Assembly (NCBI GenBank): GCA_016203425.1
Contig: JACQMU010000164.1
Span: forward strand, 1 to 5,706
Reading direction: 5' to 3'
DNA length: 5,706 nucleotides
From: Candidatus Woesearchaeota archaeon
GTDB lineage: Archaea; Nanobdellota; Nanobdellia; Woesearchaeales; ARS49
Shown here: positions 1 through 5,401 of the stretch, one piece after another
Layout: every line of letters begins with the position of its first letter
How positions within the stretch are numbered: the first letter of the stretch is position 1
Position numbers and translations under genes: made by a program
Notes under the pieces: generated by a model
Told to the model about the DNA's origin: nothing
The model's input: only the letters and a program-made list of their open reading frames with translations
Databases searched by the model: none

Positions 1-285
1 GCTCTTAATTATTTTTCTTATGGATTCGTGGACTTTGTCCATTGAGCGCGCGCCTGTGCACACTATTTTTCCTGAACTGAATATTAATGCGCTTGTTTTT
101 GGCTCTTTTATTCTGATGACGAGGCCGGGGAATTGTTCTGGGTTGTATTCTGTGTTGCTTAATGTGGCTGCCATTTTTTCTAAGGGGATGTCGTGTCCGA
201 GTGATGCAGAAACTACTATGTTGACAACTTCTATCTCTCGTTTGTCTTTCTTGACTTCTTTTGCTTTTTGTTTTTTTGCAGCCAT
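1..285 (-). CDS. tbp: TATA-box-binding protein TBP, N-terminal half (cut by left window edge)
   Basis: General transcription factor that binds and bends the promoter TATA box and recruits TFB and RNA polymerase. The 95 codons seen read without a stop to the window edge. A lysine-rich tail (residues 1-17) precedes the first of the two repeats expected in the TBP saddle. The repeat starts at EVVNIVVSASLG (19-30) and holds the family landmarks EYNPEQFPGL (46-55), RIKEPKTSALIF (58-69) and SGKIVCTGAR (71-80). F52 and F69 match the phenylalanines that intercalate at the TATA box. The second repeat, about 90 residues in this family, lies outside the window. The ATG at 285 is the only plausible start: it follows a G-rich SD-like stretch, and upstream is a 69-bp gap with TATA boxes. 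By hand count 80 of 95 codons end in A or C, the same bias as the operon. Identification is from motif recognition and is very secure. Confidence 0.96.
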   Translation of the reverse strand, partial: MAAKKQKAKEVKKDKREIEVVNIVVSASLGHDIPLEKMAATLSNTEYNPEQFPGLVIRIKEPKTSALIFSSGKIVCTGARSMDKVHESIRKIIKS

Positions 286-290
286 ATTGT

Positions 291-296
291 TCCCCC
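291..296 (-). promoter_or_regulatory. Weak SD-like element for tbp (GGGGGA)
   Basis: GGGGGA ends five bases before the tbp ATG. It departs from the GGAGG consensus but could pair with the 16S rRNA tail with a G-U pair. It supports the ATG at 285 and a leadered transcript from the distal TATA box. Confidence 0.45.
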
Positions 297-305
297 GACG
301 ATGTG

Positions 306-313
306 TATTTAAA
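306..313 (-). promoter_or_regulatory. Proximal TATA box, tbp promoter (TTTAAATA)
   Basis: Second exact TTTAAATA on the minus strand, preceded by the purine stretch AAAGGG where a BRE would lie. Its centre is about 25 bases before the tbp ATG, so it would place transcription start at or within a few bases of the ATG and give a leaderless mRNA. It could instead be a second TBP-binding or regulatory site overlapping the distal promoter's start region. Confidence 0.5.
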
Positions 314-315
314 CC

Positions 316-325
316 CTTTATAAAG
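316..325. promoter_or_regulatory. Palindromic TATA-like element CTTTATAAAG
   Basis: A perfect 10-bp inverted repeat midway between the two TTTAAATA boxes. It could be a third TATA-like site, readable on either strand, or a dimeric regulator site. As a promoter element it would place transcription start near 294, leaving a leader of about 9 bases. No function is shown by sequence alone. Confidence 0.35.
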
Positions 326-332
326 AGGATAG

Positions 333-340
333 TATTTAAA
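333..340 (-). promoter_or_regulatory. Distal TATA box, tbp promoter (TTTAAATA)
   Basis: Exact TTTAAATA on the minus strand. With the usual archaeal spacing (TATA centre about 26 bp before the start site), transcription would begin near position 310. That gives a leader of about 25 bases carrying the G-rich SD-like element, so this is the preferred TATA box if tbp mRNA has a leader. Confidence 0.6.
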
Positions 341-354
341 TGTGTTGTTTGTTT

Positions 355-816
355 TCAGTGCAGTTTGAGGATTTTTCTTAGGAGCATGCTGAAGATGATT
401 GTTGTTATGAAGTATGTGCCTAGCCATCCTAATTGTGTGATGCCTAAGTTAAGCAGTGTTCCTGCATTTGCAAAGTTTTTTTGCATCCACCCAAATATTA
501 TTATGATTGGTAAGAACGTGATGAGTGTTGGTTTCATGCTGTGGCTCATGTATTGCATGTTTGTTTCCATGACTTTTTTGTGGATTTCCATTGCTTTGTC
601 TGGTTGGTCTTTTAGTTGTTTTGCTTGTTCTTGGAGTTTTTTTATTTCGTCTTTTAGTTCTTTCATTACTGACTGGTTTGTTGTCCATTTGTAGATGAGT
701 GTTGTTAGCAATGCGATTGAGAAGCTTAAGAGTGTGATTGCCCATAATGGTGGTAGTGCGAGCAGTGGGCTGAGAATAATGTTTAGTGTGTTGTTGAGCG
801 TGTCGAGAATGCCCAT
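355..816 (-). CDS. DUF106 / EMC3-type membrane protein (archaeal YidC/Oxa1-superfamily insertase candidate)
   Basis: A 153-residue integral membrane protein of the DUF106 (EMC3/TMCO1) family, regarded as the archaeal branch of the YidC/Oxa1/Get1 insertases that help place proteins in the cytoplasmic membrane. The order of segments is diagnostic. A short amphipathic N-terminus leads to TM1 (about 24-42). A long charged coiled-coil hairpin follows (about 47-90, rich in K, E and Q). TM2 (about 95-112) begins with SMKPTLITFLP, and TM3 (about 129-146) ends in a basic tail. Cytoplasmic coiled coil between TM1 and TM2 is the family hallmark. The ATG directly abuts the secY stop (TAAATG) and has a strong GGAGG four bases upstream, so it is likely made together with SecY. 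In many archaea adenylate kinase separates these two genes; here it does not. The family call is confident; the exact substrate role is inferred from the family. Confidence 0.9.
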   Translation of the reverse strand: MGILDTLNNTLNIILSPLLALPPLWAITLLSFSIALLTTLIYKWTTNQSVMKELKDEIKKLQEQAKQLKDQPDKAMEIHKKVMETNMQYMSHSMKPTLITFLPIIIIFGWMQKNFANAGTLLNLGITQLGWLGTYFITTIIFSMLLRKILKLH

Positions 817-2208
817 TTATCCTCCAATAAACTTTTTTAGTAGTGGGTTCATGTCGACCATGTGTTGGCGTGCTATGTCTTCGTATAATTTGTAGACTAT
901 CATTACTGTTAATAATAGTCCTGTTCCGTTGGTTAGTGCTCCTGAGAGGTCTGCTAGTCCTGCTAAAAATCCTACTGTGATTGCTCCCATGACGGTGAGT
1001 GGTGTGATGTATCTTTCTAATAATCTTTCTAATACCCTTTCGTCTTTTCTGAATCCTGGGATTGAGAGGCCTGTTGACATAATGTTTTTTGCTTGGCTTT
1101 TTGCGTCCATGCCGCTTGTTTGTACCCAGAACCATGAGAATACTACTGATCCGACTATGAGGATTAACAGGTATGCTGCTGCGTGTGCTATGTCGTTTGG
1201 CAGGATGCTGCCTCTGATGAATTTTGCTACAATGTCTGGGCTGTACATCCATGCTACTAGTCCTGTTGCTGGTGTGTTTCCGACAAATGTTCCAAGAATG
1301 GGGTATCCTTTGTTTTGTAGTAGTCTTGCCCATAATTGTATGTTTGCCATGAATGCGGATACAAGGATTACTGGTATGTTTGATGTGTAGATGAAATTGA
1401 GTGGCCATCGTATGCCGTGTCCGCGTATTCTTCCGAATGATAGTGGAACTTCTATTTTCATGGCTTGTGCGAATACTGCTATTATGAAAATGATTATTGT
1501 TGAAACTATTGTAGATAGCATGAGGAATGCGTTTTGTGGGTCTCCTGCTGCGAGGCTTTGGAATAGTGCTGGCAGTGCGCCTGTTGCGATTGATGGGTTT
1601 GTTGGTGAGGGTAGTGGTGATAGTGCTCTGATGAAGACTGATTGTGATACTCCTGCTGCGATGAATAGGCTTATGCCTGAGCCAAATCCCCATTTGCTGA
1701 CTACCTCGTCCATGAACATGATTAGGATTCCTCCTAAGAATAGTTGGAATACGAGTAGTAATTGCAGTTGTAAGTATGCTGCTGTGCCGAGGAGTTCTGG
1801 TGCTGGTGCCAGTCCGCCCATGAATACGTAGATGGCTGCTTCGAAGATTATAAAAAATACACTGCTTAGTTTTTGTATGCCTTGGTAGAGTTGTCTGCCT
1901 TCATGTGTTTTTGTGTCGAACTTTAGTATTCCTGAGCCGTTGAGGAGTTGTAAGACTATTGATGCTGTGACTAATGGGCCTATGCCTAGTGAGAGTATTG
2001 AGCCAAAGCTTGCTCCGAGGATGATTGATAGTATCTCAAATCTTTGTAATGCGTTTTGTCCTAGCCCGAATAGCGGTACAAGGCTTAAAACAAAGAATAA
2101 GATGAGGGTAATGCCGGTCCATTTTAGTTTTTCTTTGAATGATAGTTTTTTTTGTTGTGGTGGTGCTACTTCTGGCAGGTTTAGAAGTATTGAGTGATAC
2201 CAGCTCAT
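817..2208 (-). CDS. secY: Preprotein translocase subunit SecY
   Basis: Central channel subunit of the SecYE-beta translocon in the cytoplasmic membrane. At 463 residues it is somewhat longer than the roughly 436 of the Methanocaldococcus protein. Ten membrane segments can be placed: about 30-49, 71-90 (after a plug-like helix at 56-70), 114-133, 145-168, 175-195, 228-250, 272-292, 340-362, 403-421 and 425-443. Family signatures include LGIGPLVTASIVLQLL (74-89) and VVSKWGFGSGISLFI (169-183). The two cytosolic ribosome- and partner-binding loops are also present: GRIRG (259-263) before SNIPVIL in L6/7, and SGMDAKSQAKNI (365-376) with PGFRKDE (384-390) in L8/9. R387 matches the conserved arginine of that loop. 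The start overlaps the uL15 stop as ATGA, with no SD at normal distance (the nearest GGAGG is 24 bases away), so translation probably depends on coupling to uL15. No truncation is seen. Confidence 0.97.
   Translation of the reverse strand: MSWYHSILLNLPEVAPPQQKKLSFKEKLKWTGITLILFFVLSLVPLFGLGQNALQRFEILSIILGASFGSILSLGIGPLVTASIVLQLLNGSGILKFDTKTHEGRQLYQGIQKLSSVFFIIFEAAIYVFMGGLAPAPELLGTAAYLQLQLLLVFQLFLGGILIMFMDEVVSKWGFGSGISLFIAAGVSQSVFIRALSPLPSPTNPSIATGALPALFQSLAAGDPQNAFLMLSTIVSTIIIFIIAVFAQAMKIEVPLSFGRIRGHGIRWPLNFIYTSNIPVILVSAFMANIQLWARLLQNKGYPILGTFVGNTPATGLVAWMYSPDIVAKFIRGSILPNDIAHAAAYLLILIVGSVVFSWFWVQTSGMDAKSQAKNIMSTGLSIPGFRKDERVLERLLERYITPLTVMGAITVGFLAGLADLSGALTNGTGLLLTVMIVYKLYEDIARQHMVDMNPLLKKFIGG
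821..825 (-). promoter_or_regulatory. Strong SD (GGAGG) for the DUF106 gene, inside the secY 3' end
   Basis: The last two glycine codons of secY (GGA GGA) form a full GGAGG located four bases before the DUF106 ATG. It fixes that start and suggests direct initiation as well as coupling to secY translation. Confidence 0.75.
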
Positions 2209-2660
2209 TGTTTTTCAGCTGTTATGACACTGCCTCCGGCGGTGGTTATTTTTTTGATTGCTTTTTCTGTTGCTTTTTGAATTGTGAGCTTGTATGTTTT
2301 TGTTGTTTTTCCTGTGCTGAGGAGTTTTGTGTATCCTAATTCTTTGAGGTTTATTTCAAATGTTTTTCCTGTCAGAATGGTTTTTTTGTTTGCAGTCCAT
2401 TCTGGGAGTTTTTGTTCGATGTCAATTATGTTGATAACTTTATCTTCTGTGTTTTGGCCTTTTGGTTTAAAGCCGTGTTTGCCGAAGTATCTTGGGTTTT
2501 CTTTGTCCAGCCAGTTGGTTGGTTTATTGCTGTGTGCTTTTTTTCCTCTTCCTGCGTTGCCTGCGCCGCCTCTTTGTCCTGAGTTTCTGTGTACTAATCC
2601 CCAGCCGTGTGTTCGCGTGCCGCGCATTCTGGTTATTTTTTTTCTTTTTTTGACAACCAT
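2205..2660 (-). CDS. rpl15: Large-subunit ribosomal protein uL15 (L15; eukaryotic L27a)
   Basis: Ribosomal protein of the large subunit whose glycine- and arginine-rich N-terminal arm threads into 23S rRNA. The protein is 151 residues, normal for archaea. The arm holds TRMRGTRTHGWG (10-21) and a GQRGGAGNAGRGKK run (28-41), typical of the archaeal/eukaryotic form. NPRYFGKHGF (55-64) follows, and the globular L15/L18e domain occupies about 95-151 with GYTKLLSTGK (109-118) and KAIKKITTAGGSV (133-145). The ATG abuts the uL30 stop (TAAATG) and has a GAGG element nine bases upstream. Its own end overlaps secY, the gene order found in most archaea and bacteria. Nothing is missing or unusual. Confidence 0.97.
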   Translation of the reverse strand: MVVKKRKKITRMRGTRTHGWGLVHRNSGQRGGAGNAGRGKKAHSNKPTNWLDKENPRYFGKHGFKPKGQNTEDKVINIIDIEQKLPEWTANKKTILTGKTFEINLKELGYTKLLSTGKTTKTYKLTIQKATEKAIKKITTAGGSVITAEKQ

Positions 2661-3011
2661 TTACATCATCCTCTTAAGAAGGTCGTTGATTGTTTGTCCT
2701 CGGTATCCGTATGCTCCTTTGTTTTTGAAGCTTAGTTTTATTCCTTTTCTTCCAAGGCCTTTAATTGGCGGGGTTAAGTGGTATGTTTTTTTGTCTGGAT
2801 ACTTTTTTTGGAGTGTGTTTATTGTTTCTTCGCTTGCTTCTCCCCAGGTTATGTCTGGTGCTAAGAGGTTTAATTGTCCTTTGACTGCTGGTGTGTCTTC
2901 TGTAATTATTACTGAGTATTTTTTTGTTAGCCTCAATAATTTTAGGCTGGTTTTTCTTTTTGGGTTCATGCCCACTTGCCCTCTTATTCGTATGATTGCA
3001 ATTTTTGTCAT
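2661..3011 (-). CDS. rpl30: Large-subunit ribosomal protein uL30 (L30; eukaryotic L7), short form
   Basis: Large-subunit protein of the archaeal/eukaryotic uL30 family. The N-terminal part is typical: IAIIRIRGQVG (4-14), LKLLRL (23-28), VIITEDTPAVKGQLN (34-48) and DITWGEASEETI (53-64). The C-terminal signature is also present: HLTPPIKGLGRKGIKLSF (78-95) and GAYGYRG (99-105), then a leucine-rich helix ending in KRMM. The length is 116 residues, whereas archaeal members I know are about 150. The roughly 35-40 residue helical segment normally lying between the WGE region and the HPP motif is reduced to about a dozen residues (66-78). Reading frame and both flanks are intact, so this is an internal shortening and not a frameshift. 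It starts one base after the uS5 stop. A GGAGG is present but 15 bases upstream, farther than usual. Confidence 0.94.
   Translation of the reverse strand: MTKIAIIRIRGQVGMNPKRKTSLKLLRLTKKYSVIITEDTPAVKGQLNLLAPDITWGEASEETINTLQKKYPDKKTYHLTPPIKGLGRKGIKLSFKNKGAYGYRGQTINDLLKRMM
2670..2673 (-). promoter_or_regulatory. SD (GAGG) for uL15, inside the uL30 3' end
   Basis: GAGG lies nine bases before the uL15 ATG, within the last uL30 codons (AAG AGG ATG ATG TAA). The downstream GATGAT resembles the rest of the archaeal SD consensus GGAGGTGAT. Because ATG ATG TAA ATG occurs here, the SD helps select the third ATG as the uL15 start. Confidence 0.6.
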
Positions 3012-3012
3012 T

Positions 3013-3825
3013 TTATGCCAGTTGTCCCTCCTTTATGCCTGTTGTTTCTGCATCTTCTGGCCTTATTTTTGTTGTTGATAGTTTGTGTAGTGCTTCAACG
3101 CATGCTGCTACAAGGTTGGTTTTTACGCGTGTTTGTCCGAAGCTTTTGCTCCAGATGTCTTTGATGCCTGCGAGTTTTAGGATTTTTGCGCATTCTTGTT
3201 CAACGCACAGCCCTTTTCCTTTTGGTGCAGGCATGAGGACAATTTTTGTTGAGCCGCATTTGCCGATTACTTTGTATGGGATTGAGTGTGGTGTTTTGCA
3301 TCCGCATTCCCAGCTTCCGCATCCGCGTTTTATTTTGAGGATGTTGAGTTTTGCTTTGTGTAGTGCTTTTTCTCTTGCAGGGACGGTGTCTTTTGATTTG
3401 CCGTAACCAACACCAACATAACCGTCTTCGTTGCCGACTACTGCTTGGCAGGAGAAGCTTGGTTTGTTGCCTTCTGGTGTTTTTTTCTGTGTTTGTCTGA
3501 AAATTCTTTTTTGTCCGCCGCCGAATTTTCCTTTTGATTGGCCTATGAAGAGTAATTCATTTTTTAGGTTTGGCAGTAATGCGTCTATGATGCCGGTTTC
3601 CATGATTGGGGTTCCTTGGTCGAGTATTTGGCTGATGTGTTTTATTTCGCCTTGTTTTACTCGTTTGCCGGTTGTTGTTTTTGGCTGCCAGTCTGTTATG
3701 TCTGGTTTTTTCTCTTTTTTGAGGTCTTCTTCCTCTTCAGGTAGTTCTGTTATGATGTCTTTTTCTACTTCTATTTTTTCTTCTGTTTCTTTATTTGTTG
3801 TTTGTTGTTTTTTTGCAGGGCTCAT
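3013..3825 (-). CDS. rps5: Small-subunit ribosomal protein uS5 (S5; eukaryotic S2) with acidic N-terminal extension
   Basis: Small-subunit protein of the mRNA-entry region, involved in decoding fidelity. It is the only small-subunit gene in the window. The protein is 270 residues, longer than the roughly 210-240 usual in archaea. Residues 1-45 are charged and probably disordered, with an acidic run ELPEEEED (27-34) between lysine clusters. The conserved body starts near DWQPKTTTGKRV (45-56). The dsRBD-like S5 domain covers about 88-155 (VVGNEDGYVGVGYGKSK at 129-145). The archaeal/eukaryotic RGCGSWECGC (167-176) and GKCGS (188-192) motifs lead to the C-terminal domain with LMPAPKGKGL (197-206), LAGIKDIWSKSFGQTR (218-233) and a final helix. 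There are eight cysteines; C207 and C212 fall where I expect non-cysteine residues in relatives. The start overlaps uL18 as ATGA with AGGTG four bases upstream. A shorter start is unlikely, since that SD fits this ATG. Confidence 0.96.
   Translation of the reverse strand: MSPAKKQQTTNKETEEKIEVEKDIITELPEEEEDLKKEKKPDITDWQPKTTTGKRVKQGEIKHISQILDQGTPIMETGIIDALLPNLKNELLFIGQSKGKFGGGQKRIFRQTQKKTPEGNKPSFSCQAVVGNEDGYVGVGYGKSKDTVPAREKALHKAKLNILKIKRGCGSWECGCKTPHSIPYKVIGKCGSTKIVLMPAPKGKGLCVEQECAKILKLAGIKDIWSKSFGQTRVKTNLVAACVEALHKLSTTKIRPEDAETTGIKEGQLA
3027..3031 (-). promoter_or_regulatory. Distant SD-like GGAGG upstream of uL30
   Basis: A perfect GGAGG sits in the uS5 3' end but 15 bases before the uL30 ATG. 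No alternative ATG, GTG or TTG in the uL30 frame lies between them, so the ATG at 3011 stands. The site may hold terminating ribosomes near the junction instead of acting as a classical SD. Confidence 0.35.
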
Positions 3826-4409
3826 TGTACACCTTTTATCAGTTTCATGATTGTTTGAAAGTGTTGTGGCAGTGTTTCTGGGTCAAGGCTGTTTTTAAGG
3901 TATGTGCTGAATTGTTTTTCGTATGCTTGTTTGTTTTCTTGTTTGAGTTTTTTTGCAAATTGTGCAATTTGTGTTCCGTTTATTCTTTGTTCGTCTGGAT
4001 ACATGTTTTTTGAGCAGGTGATTGTTAGTCCGTTGTCGTTTGCGCCTTTGATTGCTGCGTAAATAATTGCGCCTTTTACAGAGGTTGTGAATCCTAAGTC
4101 GCTTACTGCTGTTGTGATGTTTTTTTCTTTTGCTTTTTTTGCGGCCAGCATGCCTGTTAGGTATGCTGCGGGTGTGTTGGCTGTTGCGCCTTTCCACCCT
4201 AATTTTTTGAGTTCTTGTGTGTTTGTGCTGGCTGCAATGTTGTCGCCTTCTGGTGTGTATTGTATGAGTTGGATTATTGTGTGTTTTTGTGTTTTGCGTA
4301 TTGTGAATCTTGTGTTCTTGCTTTTTATGAGTGTGAGTCTGTGTGTGTAGTCTGTTTTTCCTTCTCGTTTTCTTCTTTTTTGCACTGTGTATTGTTTGTT
4401 TGTTGCCAT
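3822..4409 (-). CDS. rpl18: Large-subunit ribosomal protein uL18 (L18; eukaryotic L5)
   Basis: 5S rRNA-binding protein of the large-subunit central protuberance. The protein is 195 residues, as expected for archaea. Landmarks are the basic N-terminal KRRKREGKTDYTHRL (11-25), which contacts 5S rRNA. Next come IAASTNTQELKKLGWKG (58-74) and NTPAAYLTGMLAAKKAK (78-94). After the central fold (GFTTSVKGAIIYAAIKGA, 106-123) comes YPDEQRINGTQIAQF (137-151), where the archaeal family has a D-R-I-x-G-x-H-I-like pattern, and then a C-terminal helix. The ATG is one base after the eL19 TAA with no recognisable SD, so translation is probably coupled to eL19. No sign of truncation. Confidence 0.96.
   Translation of the reverse strand: MATNKQYTVQKRRKREGKTDYTHRLTLIKSKNTRFTIRKTQKHTIIQLIQYTPEGDNIAASTNTQELKKLGWKGATANTPAAYLTGMLAAKKAKEKNITTAVSDLGFTTSVKGAIIYAAIKGANDNGLTITCSKNMYPDEQRINGTQIAQFAKKLKQENKQAYEKQFSTYLKNSLDPETLPQHFQTIMKLIKGVQ
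3830..3834 (-). promoter_or_regulatory. SD (AGGTG) for uS5, inside the uL18 3' end
   Basis: AGGTG, complementary to the CACCU of the 16S rRNA tail, lies four bases before the uS5 ATG. It supports this start, and with it the whole N-terminal acidic extension. Confidence 0.6.
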
Positions 4410-4410
4410 T

Positions 4411-4854
4411 TTATTTTGTTATGAGGTTTCTTTCGTTGATGTAGACTTTGAGGTGATGGAGGCTTCTGAAAAATCCGCCTTTTGATTTTGCGTAAAGTAG
4501 TTGGTGTGTTTGTGGGGTTATGTGTTTTTTTTCTCTTAGTGTTTTGAGTAATTTTCTTTGTAGTCGTACTGTGTTTATCCATAGGTCTTTGTCAGACAGT
4601 CGTGCATTGTGTTTGCCTTTTCGTGAGCCTTGTCCTTGTTGTCGCCCTTTGCGTTTTTGTTTTCTTGTGTGGCGTGTTCTTGATTGGCTTATACCTTGTT
4701 TTTGTATTTCTTGTATTGTTCCTTTTTTTATGAGTGTTCGTATGTCTGTTTTGGTTATTGCTTCTGTTATTTCAGTGAGTTTTTCAGGTGCAAGATGTAC
4801 TCTTTGTGGTGAGCATTTCATTATTTGTGCTGCTAGTCGTTTTTGTAGGTTCAT
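4411..4854 (-). CDS. rpl19e: Large-subunit ribosomal protein eL19
   Basis: Large-subunit protein found in archaea and eukaryotes but not bacteria; in known structures it is an extended helical protein wrapping rRNA and making an inter-subunit contact. The protein is 147 residues, the normal archaeal size. The N-terminal helical domain has NLQKRLAAQIMKCS (2-15), RVHLAPEKL (18-26) and EAITKTDIRTLIKKGTI (31-47). The strongly basic middle follows, with SRTRHTRKQKRKGRQQGQGS (58-77) and RKGKHNAR (78-85). The C-terminal helices include YAKSKGGFFRSLHHLKVYI (121-139), a close match to the family pattern Y-x-K-A-K-G-G-x-F-R-S. It is separated from eL32 by one base and from uL18 by one base. Confidence 0.96.
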   Translation of the reverse strand: MNLQKRLAAQIMKCSPQRVHLAPEKLTEITEAITKTDIRTLIKKGTIQEIQKQGISQSRTRHTRKQKRKGRQQGQGSRKGKHNARLSDKDLWINTVRLQRKLLKTLREKKHITPQTHQLLYAKSKGGFFRSLHHLKVYINERNLITK

Positions 4855-4855
4855 G

Positions 4856-5401
4856 TTATTGTTCCTTTTTGGTTAATAGTTTGTCCAGTTCTTTCTTTTG
4901 TTCTTCTTTTGTTTGGTCTTCTGTTTTTTTCTGTTGTTTTGTTTCGTCTTGTTTTGGTTGTTTTTCTGTGGTTTTTGTTTTCTTTGTTTCTTTTCGTTTT
5001 TTGAGTTCTGCTTCTGTTTTTGTGAGGAATTGTGCTGGGTTTTTAAGGTTGAGGATTGTTAGTTTTTTTTCTTGTGCTGCTTTGATAATCTCTGTTTTTT
5101 TCTTTGTTCCAACGTGCGCAATGATGATGCCTTGTTTTTTTGCGTCGAGTGTTGCGAGTTCTTGTAGTGTGTTAACTAATACTGGAATTAGGCCTTCTTT
5201 GCCAACTCCTCTTAATGATGCGGGTGTTCCGTATCCTGGTTCTACTGTGTTTCTGTGTCCTGCAAATCCGTGTCTTAGTTTGCTGTGTATTCCTTTTGGT
5301 TTTCTCCAGCTGGTTTTGATTCTTGGCAGTGCTTCGTGGTTTTGTCTGTAAAATTTTGGTTTGTTTTTCTTTATTTGTTGTTTTAGTGTTAGTAGTGTCA
5401 T
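4856..5401 (-). CDS. rpl32e: Large-subunit ribosomal protein eL32 with long charged C-terminal tail
   Basis: Large-subunit protein shared by archaea and eukaryotes. The family core fills about residues 1-126: FYRQNHEALPRI (17-28), the signature SWRKPKGIHSKLRHGF (31-46), PGYGTPASLRGVG (55-67), IPVLVNTLQEL (72-82) and the C-terminal strand IIIAHVGTKKKTEIIKAAQEK (92-112, family pattern V-G-x-K-K-R-x-E-I). After LTILNLKNPAQFL come 54 residues (128-181) made up almost entirely of lysine (18), glutamate (10), threonine (9) and glutamine (7), with no aromatic residue. Short archaeal eL32 proteins are about 130 residues, so the tail is an addition, probably disordered or a single charged helix. The reading frame is genuine because it ends exactly one base before eL19 and carries its SD. 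The start overlaps the uL6 stop as ATGA. Confidence 0.95.
   Translation of the reverse strand: MTLLTLKQQIKKNKPKFYRQNHEALPRIKTSWRKPKGIHSKLRHGFAGHRNTVEPGYGTPASLRGVGKEGLIPVLVNTLQELATLDAKKQGIIIAHVGTKKKTEIIKAAQEKKLTILNLKNPAQFLTKTEAELKKRKETKKTKTTEKQPKQDETKQQKKTEDQTKEEQKKELDKLLTKKEQ
4863..4866 (-). promoter_or_regulatory. SD (AGGA) for eL19, inside the eL32 3' end
   Basis: AAGGA is formed by the final AAG GAA codons of eL32, with its AGGA ending eight bases before the eL19 ATG. It is a moderate SD that supports this start. Confidence 0.5.

Larger units (their letters stand above)
286..354 (-). promoter_or_regulatory. tbp promoter region (intergenic)
   Basis: This is the only real intergenic gap in the window, between the DUF106 stop and the tbp start. 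On the minus strand it contains two copies of the archaeal TATA consensus TTTAAATA, each part of a 9-base repeat TTTAAATAC, 27 bp apart, with the palindrome CTTTATAAAG between them. A G-rich SD-like element sits just before the tbp ATG. I see no run of T long enough to call an archaeal terminator for the upstream operon, so some readthrough into tbp is possible. Confidence 0.75.

Noticed and set aside
316..325. CTTTATAAAG palindrome as a transcription terminator hairpin
   Set aside because: The repeat has no loop bases and is A/T-rich, and no T tract follows it on the minus strand. A TATA-like or regulator site is more plausible.
5..427. A minus-strand open frame covering the tbp promoter and part of tbp
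   Set aside because: It is in a different frame from tbp, which matches the TBP family over all 95 codons. It also runs across the TATA boxes.
20..694. Long plus-strand open frames (20-694, 929-1390, 2284-3078, 4788-5351 and others)
   Set aside because: Every one is antisense to a recognised gene. Because the plus strand is poor in A, stop codons are scarce there, and the products are F/V/C/S-rich with no recognisable family.
449..1693. A 414-codon open frame on the minus strand across secY and DUF106
   Set aside because: It is an alternative frame of two securely identified membrane protein genes. Its translation is a low-complexity mix of T, H, R, N, S and K without domains. The T-poor coding strand makes stop codons rare, which explains its length.
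3790..3815. T/G-rich repeat-like stretch (TTG and TTT runs), and similar ones near 4890-5000
   Set aside because: These are simply lysine-, glutamine- and threonine-rich coding sequence of the uS5 N-terminus and the eL32 tail read on the opposite strand; there is no regular repeat unit.
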